The notes: generated by a model from the sequence alone, not told the origin. Numbered from the stretch's first letter, positions 24,872 to 35,651 are shown. The stretch is 64,000 bases of DNA from Colimorpha sp045640985 (GCA_045640985.1 JAZUFZ010000001.1:1-64000); one strand, 5' to 3'. Numbers and translations: made by a program.

Positions 24872-24890
24872 GGGTAGGACATATCAACTA

Positions 24891-25217
24891 TTGGAGGGGT
24901 TGATATTGAGCATACCTTTATTCACATTTTATTCCAAAGATAAGACAATGTTGCTCGTCTGCCTTCCTTGCAAGACTGGCGAGGTGGAAATTCCTGATAG
25001 TGTGGCCTGGATAGTGTGGTCAGCTTTCTCTGGCTGTACGGGCCTTCGAGAAATTCATTGCAGAATGGAGAACATCTGCGAGGTTGGAGTTAGTCATGAT
25101 CTCTTTGATGGGATCGACAAATCGCAAGTCGTTCTCTATGTTCCAACTGGCACGGAGAAGAAATACCGAGGTCATCCCGATTTTCAAGGATTCAAGGAAA
25201 TTCTCGTCGAGAGATAA
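24891..25217 (+). pseudogene. C-terminal remnant of a BspA-type leucine-rich-repeat protein
   Basis: 108 codons. It reads GEVEIPDSVAWIVWSAFSGCTGL followed by LREIHCRMENI and ends LYVPTGTEKKYRGHPDFQGF. This is one BspA-like LRR (IPDSV...AFSGC..L) plus the usual C-terminal cap. There is no signal peptide and only about one repeat, whereas the family normally has many, so it is most likely a truncated leftover of a larger surface protein. In-frame stops lie directly upstream. Confidence 0.65.
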
Positions 25218-25348
25218 GTAGAAAACTTGAAACTTTAGACAGCATTTATCATTATTTAATTAAAAAAAACGTCAATGATTTATGCAAAAAGAAAGGGGTG
25301 CTTCTCAAAAATGCGTAATGGAAGCAAATAAATTAGTGTCGAGGATTT

Positions 25349-26419
25349 TTATATAACGGGTATATTTCCGGTATCAGAAATTGTGTTGCGGAGTTTTTCC
25401 TGTATCCAGCGGTTGAAATCCAGTTCCTGGCCGGGTATCATGCGGGTGTGGATGGGAATAAAATAAATCGGGAGTCCGGTTACCTGTGCGGTATTGAGGC
25501 GGGCGGCGTCTTTTTCGGTGGTAAATATCGGGGTGTCGGGTCCCATTTCCTGCCATTGTTTCCTGATTCTGGCAAGGTCATGAGGACTATAGGCATGGTG
25601 GTCGGGGAAGGTGAGGTGTGTTACGGCCGAGGTCTGGCTCAGATGGCTGTAGAGCGGCTCGGGATGGGCGATACCGGTAAAGAGAAGTACATTTCCTGTA
25701 TGCGGGGGCAGGGGTGCTGTGTCTGCGTTGAGGGGTATGGGGGATCCGTATTCGACCGTGGAGAAGAACAGGGGCTGGCTGTATCCCATGCCGCGGAGGC
25801 GGGAGCGGATGTCGCTCTGCTGTTCGGGGGAGAAATTGCGTGGGCATTTCGTGACGATGATTGCATCGGCCCGCCGTGCGCCGGAGCGGTATTCGCGGAG
25901 ATTGCCAAAGGGGAGTATGCGGTCGTCGTAGAACGGCTGGGAGCAGGTGGTGAGCAGGAGCAGCAGGTCGGGGCGGGTCTTTCTGTGCTGAAACACGTCA
26001 TCGAGCAGGAGCAGGTCTATATCGGGGTGGTGTTTTCTTATGAGTGAAATTCCGGTGTTGCGGTCTTCACATACGAATGTGGGGATATGGTGCCGGCGGT
26101 AGATCATAAGGGGTTCGTCCCCGATGGTTTCAGTCGTGGAGTCGGGTTCTGCCTGGTGGAAGCCAGTGGTGCTGCGGCCGTAGCCCCGGCTGAGCAGGGC
26201 GACGTGGCGGGAAGAGAACAGGTCAATCAGAAGGGATGCCATGGGGGTTTTGCCGGCTCCGCCCATACAAAGATTGCCGATACCGACAGAGAAAATTGCG
26301 GTGGGGCGGCTTCTTTCCGGGCGGGAGGCATAGATCAGGTTGCGCAGGGCTATGCCTATAGCATACCATACGGTAAGTGGAAAGAGCAGATAGGTTATGA
26401 TGCGCCGGAGGAGGGTCAC
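25349..26419 (-). CDS. lpxK: Tetraacyldisaccharide 4'-kinase (LpxK)
   Basis: 356 residues. An N-terminal membrane segment (LLRRIITYLLFPLTVWYAIGIALRNLIY) is followed by the P-loop SVGIGNLCMGGAGKTPM (about 45-61), then LLSRGYGR, GDEPLMIYRR, DRNTGI, LLLDDVFQH and the C-terminal FTTEKDAARL. This order is characteristic of LpxK, which phosphorylates the 4' position of the lipid A disaccharide at the inner membrane. The start overlaps the stop of the acyl-CoA synthetase gene by 4 bases (ATGA), so the two are translationally coupled. Confidence 0.95.
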   Translation of the reverse strand: MTLLRRIITYLLFPLTVWYAIGIALRNLIYASRPERSRPTAIFSVGIGNLCMGGAGKTPMASLLIDLFSSRHVALLSRGYGRSTTGFHQAEPDSTTETIGDEPLMIYRRHHIPTFVCEDRNTGISLIRKHHPDIDLLLLDDVFQHRKTRPDLLLLLTTCSQPFYDDRILPFGNLREYRSGARRADAIIVTKCPRNFSPEQQSDIRSRLRGMGYSQPLFFSTVEYGSPIPLNADTAPLPPHTGNVLLFTGIAHPEPLYSHLSQTSAVTHLTFPDHHAYSPHDLARIRKQWQEMGPDTPIFTTEKDAARLNTAQVTGLPIYFIPIHTRMIPGQELDFNRWIQEKLRNTISDTGNIPVI

Positions 26420-28269
26420 TGGTTCTTGATTCTCAGGTTTGGCAGTTCTATCTGACGGAAGGCGCTGAAGAATCCGGAGTGTCCGGTCTCTTCATGATTG
26501 TAGATTTCGTCAATCAGCGGCTTGTATTTTGCGAGGAGTACGTTCCGTTTCAGTTTCAAGGTCGGGCTCAGCAATCCGTTGTTCATGGTCCATTCTTCGG
26601 CAATGAGGCGGAAGGCCTTGATCTGCTCGTGGGGGGCGAAATCCTTGTTGTAGAGGTCGATGATTTCCTTGTATTTCTTCTGGACTTCTGGCATCTGGAG
26701 CAACTGAGAGTTGTCGCGGTAGTGCAGTTTGTATTTCAGTGCCCAGTAGTGAAGCGTGTTGAAATTGGGAGATATGAGGGCGGATGGGGACTTTTCGTTT
26801 TCGCCGACTACCATAATCTGCTCAATGTATTCCGACTCCCGGAATTTGTTTTCGAGAATCTGCGGGGCGATATATTTGCCTCCGGAGAGTTTGAAGATGT
26901 CCTTTTTGCGGTCGGTAATCTTGAGATAGCGGTCCTGGACGAGTACGCCCACATCGCCGGTATGGAACCAGCCGTCGGGGTCTATTACCTGGGCAGTGTA
27001 TTCCGGGTCTTTGTAGTAGCCCATCATGATGCCGGAACCGCGGGCGAGGATTTCCCCATCATCGGCGAAACTTACTTCAACGCCTTTGAGGATCGGTCCG
27101 ACCGTACCCAGTCTGACATATCCGTGTTTCGGGTCGTTCACGGCTATGACTGGTGATGTCTCAGAGAGCCCGTAACCTTCATAAATATTCATTCCGGCGG
27201 CAGTGAAAAGCCGTATCATTCTGGGCTGGATGGCGGATGAACCTGTGATGATGGTGAGCCGGTTACCACCGAGCCGGTTTCTCCATTTCTGGTAAACCAT
27301 CTTGTCGAAGAAACGCTGTTTGATCTGGAACCAGGGAGAGAGTTTCTTCAGAGGCGTGATATCATATCTGGCGCCATGACGGAAGGCGGCATCGTAAATC
27401 TTCTTTTCTATACCGGTAAGGTCTTTTCCGGCAGCGTAGAGTTTGTCGTATATCTGTTCGAGAACGCGAGGAACGGCACTGAAGCCGTGCCCTTTGATTT
27501 CAGCAAGGTTCTGGACGATGGTACCCATACTTTCGGCATAGTATATGGAGATACCTTTATACTGAAAATGGTAATTCATGGAACGCTCGTAGGCATGGTT
27601 CAGAGGCAGAAAACTCAGTACTCTGCAGTTGGAGTCCATCGGATCTACGTCGGCATGGGCAACGAAATTGCTGCACAGATTCCGGTGGCTGAGCATGACG
27701 CCTTTGGGGTCGCCTGTTGTGCCGGAAGTATAAATCAGCGTGGCCCAGTCTTCCGGTTGGATGGTGCGCTTGTTTTCTTCAATGACAGGCATGTAGGTGT
27801 CTCGGTTGGCGATACCCTGTTTGAGAATTTCCATCATCCGGTGTTCCCCTTCGATGTTGGCGAGGGTATATATAACGGGAGGCTGTTCCATCTTTTCCAG
27901 GGCAGGTCGGATTCGTTTGAGAAGCAGGTTGCTGCTGACAAAGATGGCTTTGGCTTCCGAATGCCTGAAGATGTGCAGGAAGTTCTCGACAGAAAGGGTA
28001 GGATAGACGGGAACGTGGATCATACCACTCAAGGCTAATGCCATATCAATGAAGTTCCATTCAGGACAGTTGTTGGATATTGTAACTACCCGGTCGCCCT
28101 TCTGCAGACCGATGTCCAGAAGTCCGTAGGCCAGATAGTGGGAATACTTATAATAGTCATGGGAACTGTATTTTACCCATTCTCCATTTGATTTTCCTGC
28201 CAGAAGGTCGTCTTTTGGGTAGTTTTCCACTACATGATCCAGCAGGTCAAAAGTTCTCATAATTTCCAT
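26416..28269 (-). CDS. Long-chain fatty acid-CoA ligase (AMP-forming)
   Basis: 617 residues; a second in-frame ATG three codons in is an alternative start. AMP-binding signature TLIYTSGTTGDPKGVMLSHRNL (about 172-193), YGLSETSP, GWFHTGDVG and TDRKKDIFKLSGGKYIAPQ, then a C-terminal cap domain. It activates fatty acids to acyl-CoA through an acyl-adenylate. It begins 21 bases after the stop of the giant CUB/FN3 gene and overlaps lpxK, so the three probably share a transcript. A link to lipid A acyl supply is only suggested by its neighbour. Confidence 0.93.
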   Translation of the reverse strand: MEIMRTFDLLDHVVENYPKDDLLAGKSNGEWVKYSSHDYYKYSHYLAYGLLDIGLQKGDRVVTISNNCPEWNFIDMALALSGMIHVPVYPTLSVENFLHIFRHSEAKAIFVSSNLLLKRIRPALEKMEQPPVIYTLANIEGEHRMMEILKQGIANRDTYMPVIEENKRTIQPEDWATLIYTSGTTGDPKGVMLSHRNLCSNFVAHADVDPMDSNCRVLSFLPLNHAYERSMNYHFQYKGISIYYAESMGTIVQNLAEIKGHGFSAVPRVLEQIYDKLYAAGKDLTGIEKKIYDAAFRHGARYDITPLKKLSPWFQIKQRFFDKMVYQKWRNRLGGNRLTIITGSSAIQPRMIRLFTAAGMNIYEGYGLSETSPVIAVNDPKHGYVRLGTVGPILKGVEVSFADDGEILARGSGIMMGYYKDPEYTAQVIDPDGWFHTGDVGVLVQDRYLKITDRKKDIFKLSGGKYIAPQILENKFRESEYIEQIMVVGENEKSPSALISPNFNTLHYWALKYKLHYRDNSQLLQMPEVQKKYKEIIDLYNKDFAPHEQIKAFRLIAEEWTMNNGLLSPTLKLKRNVLLAKYKPLIDEIYNHEETGHSGFFSAFRQIELPNLRIKNQ

Positions 28270-28290
28270 AATAGGTAATAATTATTGTGA

Positions 28291-31200
28291 TTATTCTTCT
28301 CCTCGGATAACTTCAATAGCCCCTTTTCTGTCCACATGACCGAAACGGCCCTGTCCGTGGAACCGGTAGTAATAGGTTCCGTCAGGATTGTTGTGGAGGT
28401 TAGGATCCCAGAAGTCTGAGAGGTCAGAAATATTCTTTTTGTCATATACTATGTTGCCCCATCTGTCGTAGATGGTCAGTCTGTTAATAGGATAATTTTC
28501 TTCTTCCACAAGGTTAATCACAACGTAGGTATCGTTGTGCCCGTCCCCATTAGGGGTAACGAGATTGGGGAACTGAAGGAGCGTGTTGGTGATTTTGATG
28601 CTGTCGCTTATGGTGTCTGTACAAGTATGGGTTTTGCCGTTTTTCATAAGGTAATCCTGGTAGGCAACCAACATTATTTCGTGCATTCCCAATAATTCCG
28701 TGCTGCCGGAGAAGGTGTAATGAGGATTGATAGCTGTGGAAGTATCATAGTCGCCGTTGGGCAGTAACTGGATGTTCCATAAATAGTAGGAGAGGCTGTC
28801 GTCAGGTCTGCTGGTGTTGATGAGTGTTATCTCGGGATCTGGAATCTTCAGGACAGGAGGATCCCAGGTGAAACCAGCTACAGGTCGGCTATAAACTCTG
28901 ATGGAATCAATGATTTTCAGCGTGTCGAGACAGCCATCAGGGCTGAGTGTTACCAGAGTTAAAGTGTAAGTTCCGGTGTCATATACATGAGAAGTGTTGG
29001 CAATAGAAGAACTGTCGCCATCTCCGAAATACCACGTTAAGATACTGTCTCCCTGAGAGTCGTTCTTCAGGTAGAGCGTGAACGGAGCACACCCGCCAAC
29101 CAAAGTGTCCGGTCCAAACCAGTACGAACTGTCTATGCTTAACAGTATTCCGGCATGATAGTTGCTGTCATAATAGTTCAAAACCATGTGGTAGATACTG
29201 TCGCATCCGGCCCCTGTAAGATAAGGAATATCCCATTCATCGGGAGCGGTATAGTCCCATCCGTCAAAAGTAAAGGCCGTATGCTGGCAGAAATAGTTGG
29301 TGTCGAAGAATTCGTATGTGCTGTTCAGCGTCAGTTGCAGAACTTCGGTGCTGTCGCATCCGTATATCGTAGTGTCAGGAATCTCGTATGTTCCGGAATC
29401 CTTGTAGTAGTTTCCAATGAAAAGGATGGAGTCATTATCACAAATGAATTCCGGATGGGTATTGTAGTAGGTTGGATGTACGGTAAGGTTTACGGTTACT
29501 ACGCTGTCGCACATATATATGGAGTGTAAACTGTCGATATATATGCCCGGTATTGTTGTGAGGGAGTCTCGCAGCTGGTAACTGGCATTATCACAGATTT
29601 CCGGGTAGGTAACAGTGTCGTAAACCGGTGCTACAACAAGATGCAGCCGGTAGATGCTGTCGCAATGGTAAATATTCGTGTATTGGTGGTTGATGTAATC
29701 ACCTTCTGTGTTTTCGTTGAATCCGAAGTAGGTATAGGCCTCGCCATTGCAGATGCCCCCGTTCATGGAAGTGTCATAAACCGGATGAACTCTCAGGTTG
29801 ATGAATGTCTCCTGAATACTGTCTGCACGGAACTCTGTCCGAAGGAGGTATTCTCCGGAGGTGGTATATGGAGTACCGCGAACCCAGAGCGTATCCAGAT
29901 CGCAGATGTCCGTATCGATAGTGTCGTAGGTAATGCAGGGGGAAGGTATAAGCAGTGTCATCGTGGTATCGTCGTTGCAGGAACCGTTGGAAAGCATGGC
30001 AGTGAGGGTAACATTGAACTGCTCGGCGGGGAAAATATGCCGGGGATTCTTCTCATAGCTGGTATCACCATCCCCGAAATCCCATACAAACTGTTCGCAT
30101 TCCTGTTGAGTCCCGATAGTGTGAAGGCTGTCCTCCGTCACAATGCTCCGGTTGATGAACTGAACCATAACCTCGCATCCAATGGTGTCAAGTATATCAT
30201 AATCAAATTGGGCGTAAGGGAAGATATCGCCGACTATAGCGGTTTTCTCAAAGGAACAGTTGCCGCTTGTTCCCAGGAAAGAAACGCGGCATTTATATGT
30301 GCCTCGGATATCGGTAGAGAAGACTCTTTCAGTAGAAAGAATGTGGGTGGGATCTTCCACATTGAACCATTCATAGTTGAATCCTTCAGGGGCAGTGAAT
30401 GTGTTTTCGTTAGTGATGCCACAGTCGTGGCTATGGATCTCCTTGTCCATACATTCAAGTGTGAAATAGGCATATCCGAAATGCCCCATCTGGTTGCAAT
30501 CGTAGGTCGTGAGTTTGATGAAAATCCGCTGGCCATGGAATGGCGCTAAATCCACGCCCACCGAGGTCCAGTCTTTCCACAACACCGTTGTGGTATCATA
30601 GACGTATGTATTCCATCCCAGCGCATCACTCGACACAAAGTAGGCCGTATAGCAGTCTGGATTGAGTTCGTTGTCGTTTTCATCTACAATAGAAAGCCTG
30701 AAGCGGGGCTGGTCGTTGAGGGTATGGTCGGGATTTTCAAGCACGGCAGCATATTTCATCAGCAGGGCTTCAGTCTTGAGCGTATCCACGATATATTCGT
30801 AAGTGATACTTTCGGCCTGTCCGCCGTAATCCCAGTTGCCGAGACGGACCGATTCCATCGCACCTTCAGGAACGCACCTCAATCCGCCCCCGGTTCGAGG
30901 GTCGGTTTCGAGCGGGTCGGTCATCACAGTGTGACGGGAACTCATATCGCCAGCACCATAGTCGATCGCACCAATCTGTTCATCAGGATTGGAAAAACGG
31001 CCATACCGGCATTTGGTATGACAGTTGTACAGGTCGGCATAATCAATGCAGTCGTCTCCTCCTGCGCAGAATTCAAACCAGGTGGTATCAATACATTCTA
31101 CGGCATTGTTCGTGACAAATACATAGTATTTTTTGCCATCGATAAGCCCGCTGAGGTGTACGGATTTTTCTGTTGTCGGAATATCAGTCATAGTGGCTGG

Positions 31201-34200
31201 ATCTTTCTCATCGCCATACCGGAAATGCCATGCTGTTCCGCTGCTGTGGTCATCCCATGTAACTCTGCATGAGGTATCCGTCATCAAAGAGGTCTTCAGA
31301 TTGGTGATGGTATTGAAACTGATATGAAACTCAAATCCGTTTTCGATGTTGGTATCTCCAGCCGATATGTGTTCCAGATACAGCTCTCCGGAATTAGAAG
31401 TGATATGAATGTCAGTTGAGGCCCGGTCATCCCAAAACCAAGTCCAGGTCACGGGATCGATGATACGCAGATAATCGTTATCCCCCAGAATGGCCCATCC
31501 TCGGATGGTAATGGGGTCTCCGTTATCTGACTTCAAAGTCATCCTCGTAAGGTTGTTGTAGAAATAGTCATGGTCGGCTCCGGGGTCCTTGAGCGTGTAG
31601 CATTCGTTGATATTGAGTATTCTGGTGCTGTCTTTCAGAAATGGCATTATGATAATGGTGGTATCTGCTGTTGTGCAGAAAGTATATCTTACGGGTTCCA
31701 TACAACTGGAACTGCTTTGATTATTTCGGATGTAGCATATATACTGCTGGTCGGGTTCCAGGCTGGTAAGAGTGGCTTGTTTAGCAGTAACGGTTATAGA
31801 ATCTTTCTCATCTGCCCGTTCTGAAGGTCCATATACAATTGTCCAGTTTGTGGCGCTGCTGGTATCGCTCCATCCCAATGTTGCCGATGTACCGGTCGTG
31901 GTATGGTGAATGTCGTATATCGGATAATTGGAATATACCTTAAAGTCGAATCCTCCGCATTTCTGGTAGTCCGTTATATCAGATACCTGAAAATAAATTG
32001 CGGGCGTGTTGTTGTTTATTGTGCGGAGAATAGTGTTACCATGTCCAGAATACCAGGAATCTACCCCGTCACCCTCCAATAGAAAACTGTTGTTTCCCCA
32101 ATCGTAAGAACCATCAAGAAACAGATGCTCCCCATTGAGGCTATAGATGTTGATTCTATCATCATACCAGTTCGGGAAAGGTGAATTATTTACGCCATTA
32201 CTCAGGAGATGAACGCACAGGGCTGGATCTACGGTTACGTCGAATGTGGAGTATAATGGATTGTTCCCGATGTTTCGCATGTGCCTGTTGTGGTACGGAA
32301 GAATGATAATATCATTATCGCAGGGCGTAATAAATGCAAATGCTGTAGGTAGCACACAGTTCTGGTACGAAGTGTTATTCTCGATGGTATAATAATATTG
32401 CTGATTGCGTCTCAGCCCGGTAAGGTTTGCTCTTTTATCGTTTACTGTAATGGTTTGCAGTGAATCCATATCCGGACCGTATGTAAAATACCATTGGGTA
32501 GCCGAACTGCTGTCTTCCCATACGATAGTGGCACTGTTGTCTGTCAGATTTTCCAGGTCGGCATTGTATATGGATGGGTAGAAATTCAGTTTCAATTCAA
32601 GTCCCATGCCCTGGATGGCCTCATTGGTAAGCGTACTTATGGTGAGGTGCCCTTCGGAGAGATACCCCTCCATGTCCCAGCAATGCCAGCCGTCAATGCT
32701 CATTTCCGGGATACTCAGCAGATCGGCATAGTCCCCACAACCAATGTCACTGTACCCTTTTACATGGAATCCCTGTCCGTTTGTGCTGATGATGGTGAGG
32801 GTTGCCGTGTCGTTGGGACGATAGTCGCCCGCTCCGCCAGCATCATAAATAGTATAGCAATGATATGGAGTAATATAAACGGTATCATTGCCACGATAAG
32901 GCATTACGATCGAATACTGATCCAGTGTCTTGAAGCTTAATTGTCTCAGAAGGCAGGGAACGGAAGTTCCGGTTCCGGAAGCAATGGCATATTTGTAGAG
33001 TGTGTTGGGGGTAAGCCCATTCAGTGTTGCTCTTTTGGTGGTAGTATTGAGGTGTTGCCAGGTATTGCTGTTTTCAGGCGCATACCACACTGTCCACGAA
33101 TTTGCCCCACTGTTGTCGTTCCATTCAATTACAGCATCGTTACTATGGAGTTGAGTGTATCTTTCGTTATCGATGCTGGTTTCTTTGTGAACGGTTATCC
33201 TGTAAGTGCTGCTATTTACAGTACTGTTACTTCTAAACATAATCCGCAGGTATCCGTTCTCACTTCTGAATTCTATCCTGTTGTGATAAAAACTGTTGTT
33301 GTATGCATCATATTCCCAATAATAGTCTGATATATTCCCCGGGGCGGTGCATCCATAGAGCCTGTCGTTTCCGTCATATCCGTTGTTCCGCAGGTCTGTT
33401 TCGTCATCAAAAATGAATTCTCCGGTTATATAAAAATCAGTTCCGTCCTGACTCATCAGTATCAGAATACTCGTGTCGTTGTTGAAGTAATGGTGGTCTT
33501 CTCCGCCTCCTCCCCAGATGGTGATGCAGCTGTTATCAACAAAAACAGTATCAATACCTCTGAAAGGCATCAGATACACACCTTCATCCAATCCGTCTGT
33601 GATAAACCCTTTCCGGTCATTATAGTGGCAGCTGTCAGCCCTCGTAATGTTGTTGTCCACCCACCAGATATATTGGGTTCCCTCACTCAATCCTGTAATA
33701 TTGACTTGTTTTGTGGTTACTGTCTGCACGGCTATCTGACTTTCGTCGGGTCCGTAATGAACGCTCCATTGGGTGGCGGAACTGTTGTCTTCCCAGCTTA
33801 ATGTGGCGCTGTTGCTTGTGATGTTGCTGGAACGGAGGTTTGTAATATCTTCAATTCTCCGGCTTATATGAAATTCAAATCCTTCGGCCCTTCGGGTTCC
33901 TTTGGATGTGAAATGCAGTTCAACCCAACCATCGGGACAGTTGATTTCGATTCCTGATGAGTTTCCGGAATATTCGGTCCGGCCATTTCGGGTATAAATG
34001 AGCAGTATGGATTCTCCGTCGATTGTACTGCCACTATTGTTGTTGATATTTGTCCAACCGCTGAGCTTGAACCCTTCTCCATCGGAACTTTCCAGTCTCA
34101 GGAAACTGTTATCGTATTTGAAATACCCATATTCTCCGCCTGGGTCCAGAATGGTCAGGCAGTTCGAGGTGTTGATAGTCATGGTGTCGCAACCTCTATA

Positions 34201-35610
34201 AGGCATAATGATTTGATCTGTCGTGCCTGGCGTTATAAAACTGTGTCGGTATGCTATGGTGCAGGGTTTCCCGCCATTCAGAGGCTCGATGGTATAGATA
34301 TACTGGTTTCCGGGGACCAGTCCTGTAAGGGTTGTCGTGGTGGTTGTTGTGGTAATGCTGTCCCAGTCAATATCGTTGTTAGAATACTTGATTTTCCATC
34401 CGGTAATACCGCTTCCGTAGTTGTGTGTCCAGCTTATAGTGGCGGAAGTCCCTGTAATTGTTCCCACGGTCGGGGTCAGCAGGTTTCGGTCTTCCTGTAC
34501 GATTTGAAGGTCATAAAAAGAAGTCAGGTTATCTTCCCGTATAGCGACTCCGTAGGGACAGTACATATCTACATCTCCCCGGGTTCCCAGCCCAAGCCAC
34601 CGGTCTTCTTTTCCATTAGGATAAATAAACCACATATTGTGATTTTCGGGACGGTTATATGTGCCTCGAACGTAGAAACCCTCTCCGTTGCGACTGATGT
34701 ATCGCTGCTCGGAATAATGGCCGTATTTCGACCCGAACACATGTCCTGTCTCGCCTGTTGAGGGCAGAATTCTGTAGCAGGTCCCTGTTTCCAAGGTGTC
34801 TGTCGCTGCTCCGTCGAGAACCGAAAGTCTTACCCCCGCATCGCAAGTAGTCGTGAACCCGTATAAAGTCAGTTTTGCGCAGGGCATTTGGTCGTTTGTG
34901 ATATAATAGCGGTATCTGCAGTTCTTGTCCAGACCGGTAAGGGTAGCGTTTTTCGTGTTTACCGTTATAGAGTCGGGGTAGCGGTCATCGTTGAAATAGA
35001 CCACTTTCCATTGGGTTGCCAGCGGGTCGGAGTCTTCCCAGGTCAGTCTGACCGACGTTTCGTCCAGAATCGTACGTCTCGGATTATATGTCGTACCATT
35101 GAATCGGATGTTCAGTCTGTAGCCGTCGTATGCTCCGTAGTGGTTGGTGTGGAAATGAATCAAGGCGCGCTCCATACCGTTACTCAGATTACCTATTCCT
35201 CCGTAGCGTAAAGGATTATAGTTCGTATTTGTATCGGGATAGATCTCAATATAATCGTTTCCGTCATCGTAGGGCCCGACTTCATAATTGCCTTCAATCT
35301 CGAACCACCCGTCCGTAGAAATCACATACAGCCAAGAATTCTCATCATGAAAATATTTGCTTGTTCCGCCTGGATCGAGAATGGATACGCAGCTGTTCCG
35401 GTTCACATATACCGTGTCTGTACCGTTATGCGGCATCACGATTTCTTGCGCCAGAGTGCTGCCGGTCGGGATTCCCACGGCCCCCCATATCATCAAAAGG
35501 AATATCAGATTTCTCGATATTCCATAGTATGTTCCGGATTTACAGAGATTGTTGAAAAGTCTGTATATTTTGTTTTCAGATGTGCCTGTTTCGCTTTTAT
35601 GAGTTCTCAT
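28291..35610 (-). CDS. Giant CUB-like/FN3/PKD surface protein with gliding-motility-type (type B) T9SS sorting domain
   Basis: 2439 residues from MRTHKSETG; an ATG at 35679 would add 23 residues but places a strong hairpin on its first codons. Hydrophobic signal segment NLIFLLMIWGAVG, likely cleaved after LAQ. Residues about 55-1515 are seven modules, each a CUB-like domain (MPYRGxDTVYI, C-x-TI-x-DPGG, YF-x-D, later GFEFHISF) plus an FN3 domain (ATLSWEDNSSATQW, LTGL). Next come a jelly-roll region opening CIDYADLYNCHTKC, PKD-like domains (VWDFGDGDTS, WYFGDGDSS), and several Cys-rich repeats (CDSIYRL, ICDNAS). The end, FPNLVTPNGDGHNDTY ... YDRWGNIVY ... GTYYYRFHG, is the gliding-motility-associated C-terminal domain. 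Exported by T9SS; ligand unknown. Confidence 0.88.
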   Translation of the reverse strand: MRTHKSETGTSENKIYRLFNNLCKSGTYYGISRNLIFLLMIWGAVGIPTGSTLAQEIVMPHNGTDTVYVNRNSCVSILDPGGTSKYFHDENSWLYVISTDGWFEIEGNYEVGPYDDGNDYIEIYPDTNTNYNPLRYGGIGNLSNGMERALIHFHTNHYGAYDGYRLNIRFNGTTYNPRRTILDETSVRLTWEDSDPLATQWKVVYFNDDRYPDSITVNTKNATLTGLDKNCRYRYYITNDQMPCAKLTLYGFTTTCDAGVRLSVLDGAATDTLETGTCYRILPSTGETGHVFGSKYGHYSEQRYISRNGEGFYVRGTYNRPENHNMWFIYPNGKEDRWLGLGTRGDVDMYCPYGVAIREDNLTSFYDLQIVQEDRNLLTPTVGTITGTSATISWTHNYGSGITGWKIKYSNNDIDWDSITTTTTTTTLTGLVPGNQYIYTIEPLNGGKPCTIAYRHSFITPGTTDQIIMPYRGCDTMTINTSNCLTILDPGGEYGYFKYDNSFLRLESSDGEGFKLSGWTNINNNSGSTIDGESILLIYTRNGRTEYSGNSSGIEINCPDGWVELHFTSKGTRRAEGFEFHISRRIEDITNLRSSNITSNSATLSWEDNSSATQWSVHYGPDESQIAVQTVTTKQVNITGLSEGTQYIWWVDNNITRADSCHYNDRKGFITDGLDEGVYLMPFRGIDTVFVDNSCITIWGGGGEDHHYFNNDTSILILMSQDGTDFYITGEFIFDDETDLRNNGYDGNDRLYGCTAPGNISDYYWEYDAYNNSFYHNRIEFRSENGYLRIMFRSNSTVNSSTYRITVHKETSIDNERYTQLHSNDAVIEWNDNSGANSWTVWYAPENSNTWQHLNTTTKRATLNGLTPNTLYKYAIASGTGTSVPCLLRQLSFKTLDQYSIVMPYRGNDTVYITPYHCYTIYDAGGAGDYRPNDTATLTIISTNGQGFHVKGYSDIGCGDYADLLSIPEMSIDGWHCWDMEGYLSEGHLTISTLTNEAIQGMGLELKLNFYPSIYNADLENLTDNSATIVWEDSSSATQWYFTYGPDMDSLQTITVNDKRANLTGLRRNQQYYYTIENNTSYQNCVLPTAFAFITPCDNDIIILPYHNRHMRNIGNNPLYSTFDVTVDPALCVHLLSNGVNNSPFPNWYDDRINIYSLNGEHLFLDGSYDWGNNSFLLEGDGVDSWYSGHGNTILRTINNNTPAIYFQVSDITDYQKCGGFDFKVYSNYPIYDIHHTTTGTSATLGWSDTSSATNWTIVYGPSERADEKDSITVTAKQATLTSLEPDQQYICYIRNNQSSSSCMEPVRYTFCTTADTTIIIMPFLKDSTRILNINECYTLKDPGADHDYFYNNLTRMTLKSDNGDPITIRGWAILGDNDYLRIIDPVTWTWFWDDRASTDIHITSNSGELYLEHISAGDTNIENGFEFHISFNTITNLKTSLMTDTSCRVTWDDHSSGTAWHFRYGDEKDPATMTDIPTTEKSVHLSGLIDGKKYYVFVTNNAVECIDTTWFEFCAGGDDCIDYADLYNCHTKCRYGRFSNPDEQIGAIDYGAGDMSSRHTVMTDPLETDPRTGGGLRCVPEGAMESVRLGNWDYGGQAESITYEYIVDTLKTEALLMKYAAVLENPDHTLNDQPRFRLSIVDENDNELNPDCYTAYFVSSDALGWNTYVYDTTTVLWKDWTSVGVDLAPFHGQRIFIKLTTYDCNQMGHFGYAYFTLECMDKEIHSHDCGITNENTFTAPEGFNYEWFNVEDPTHILSTERVFSTDIRGTYKCRVSFLGTSGNCSFEKTAIVGDIFPYAQFDYDILDTIGCEVMVQFINRSIVTEDSLHTIGTQQECEQFVWDFGDGDTSYEKNPRHIFPAEQFNVTLTAMLSNGSCNDDTTMTLLIPSPCITYDTIDTDICDLDTLWVRGTPYTTSGEYLLRTEFRADSIQETFINLRVHPVYDTSMNGGICNGEAYTYFGFNENTEGDYINHQYTNIYHCDSIYRLHLVVAPVYDTVTYPEICDNASYQLRDSLTTIPGIYIDSLHSIYMCDSVVTVNLTVHPTYYNTHPEFICDNDSILFIGNYYKDSGTYEIPDTTIYGCDSTEVLQLTLNSTYEFFDTNYFCQHTAFTFDGWDYTAPDEWDIPYLTGAGCDSIYHMVLNYYDSNYHAGILLSIDSSYWFGPDTLVGGCAPFTLYLKNDSQGDSILTWYFGDGDSSSIANTSHVYDTGTYTLTLVTLSPDGCLDTLKIIDSIRVYSRPVAGFTWDPPVLKIPDPEITLINTSRPDDSLSYYLWNIQLLPNGDYDTSTAINPHYTFSGSTELLGMHEIMLVAYQDYLMKNGKTHTCTDTISDSIKITNTLLQFPNLVTPNGDGHNDTYVVINLVEEENYPINRLTIYDRWGNIVYDKKNISDLSDFWDPNLHNNPDGTYYYRFHGQGRFGHVDRKGAIEVIRGEE

Positions 35611-35651
35611 GCGGAATCTATTTTTATGAATGATGTAACACATACACAATA

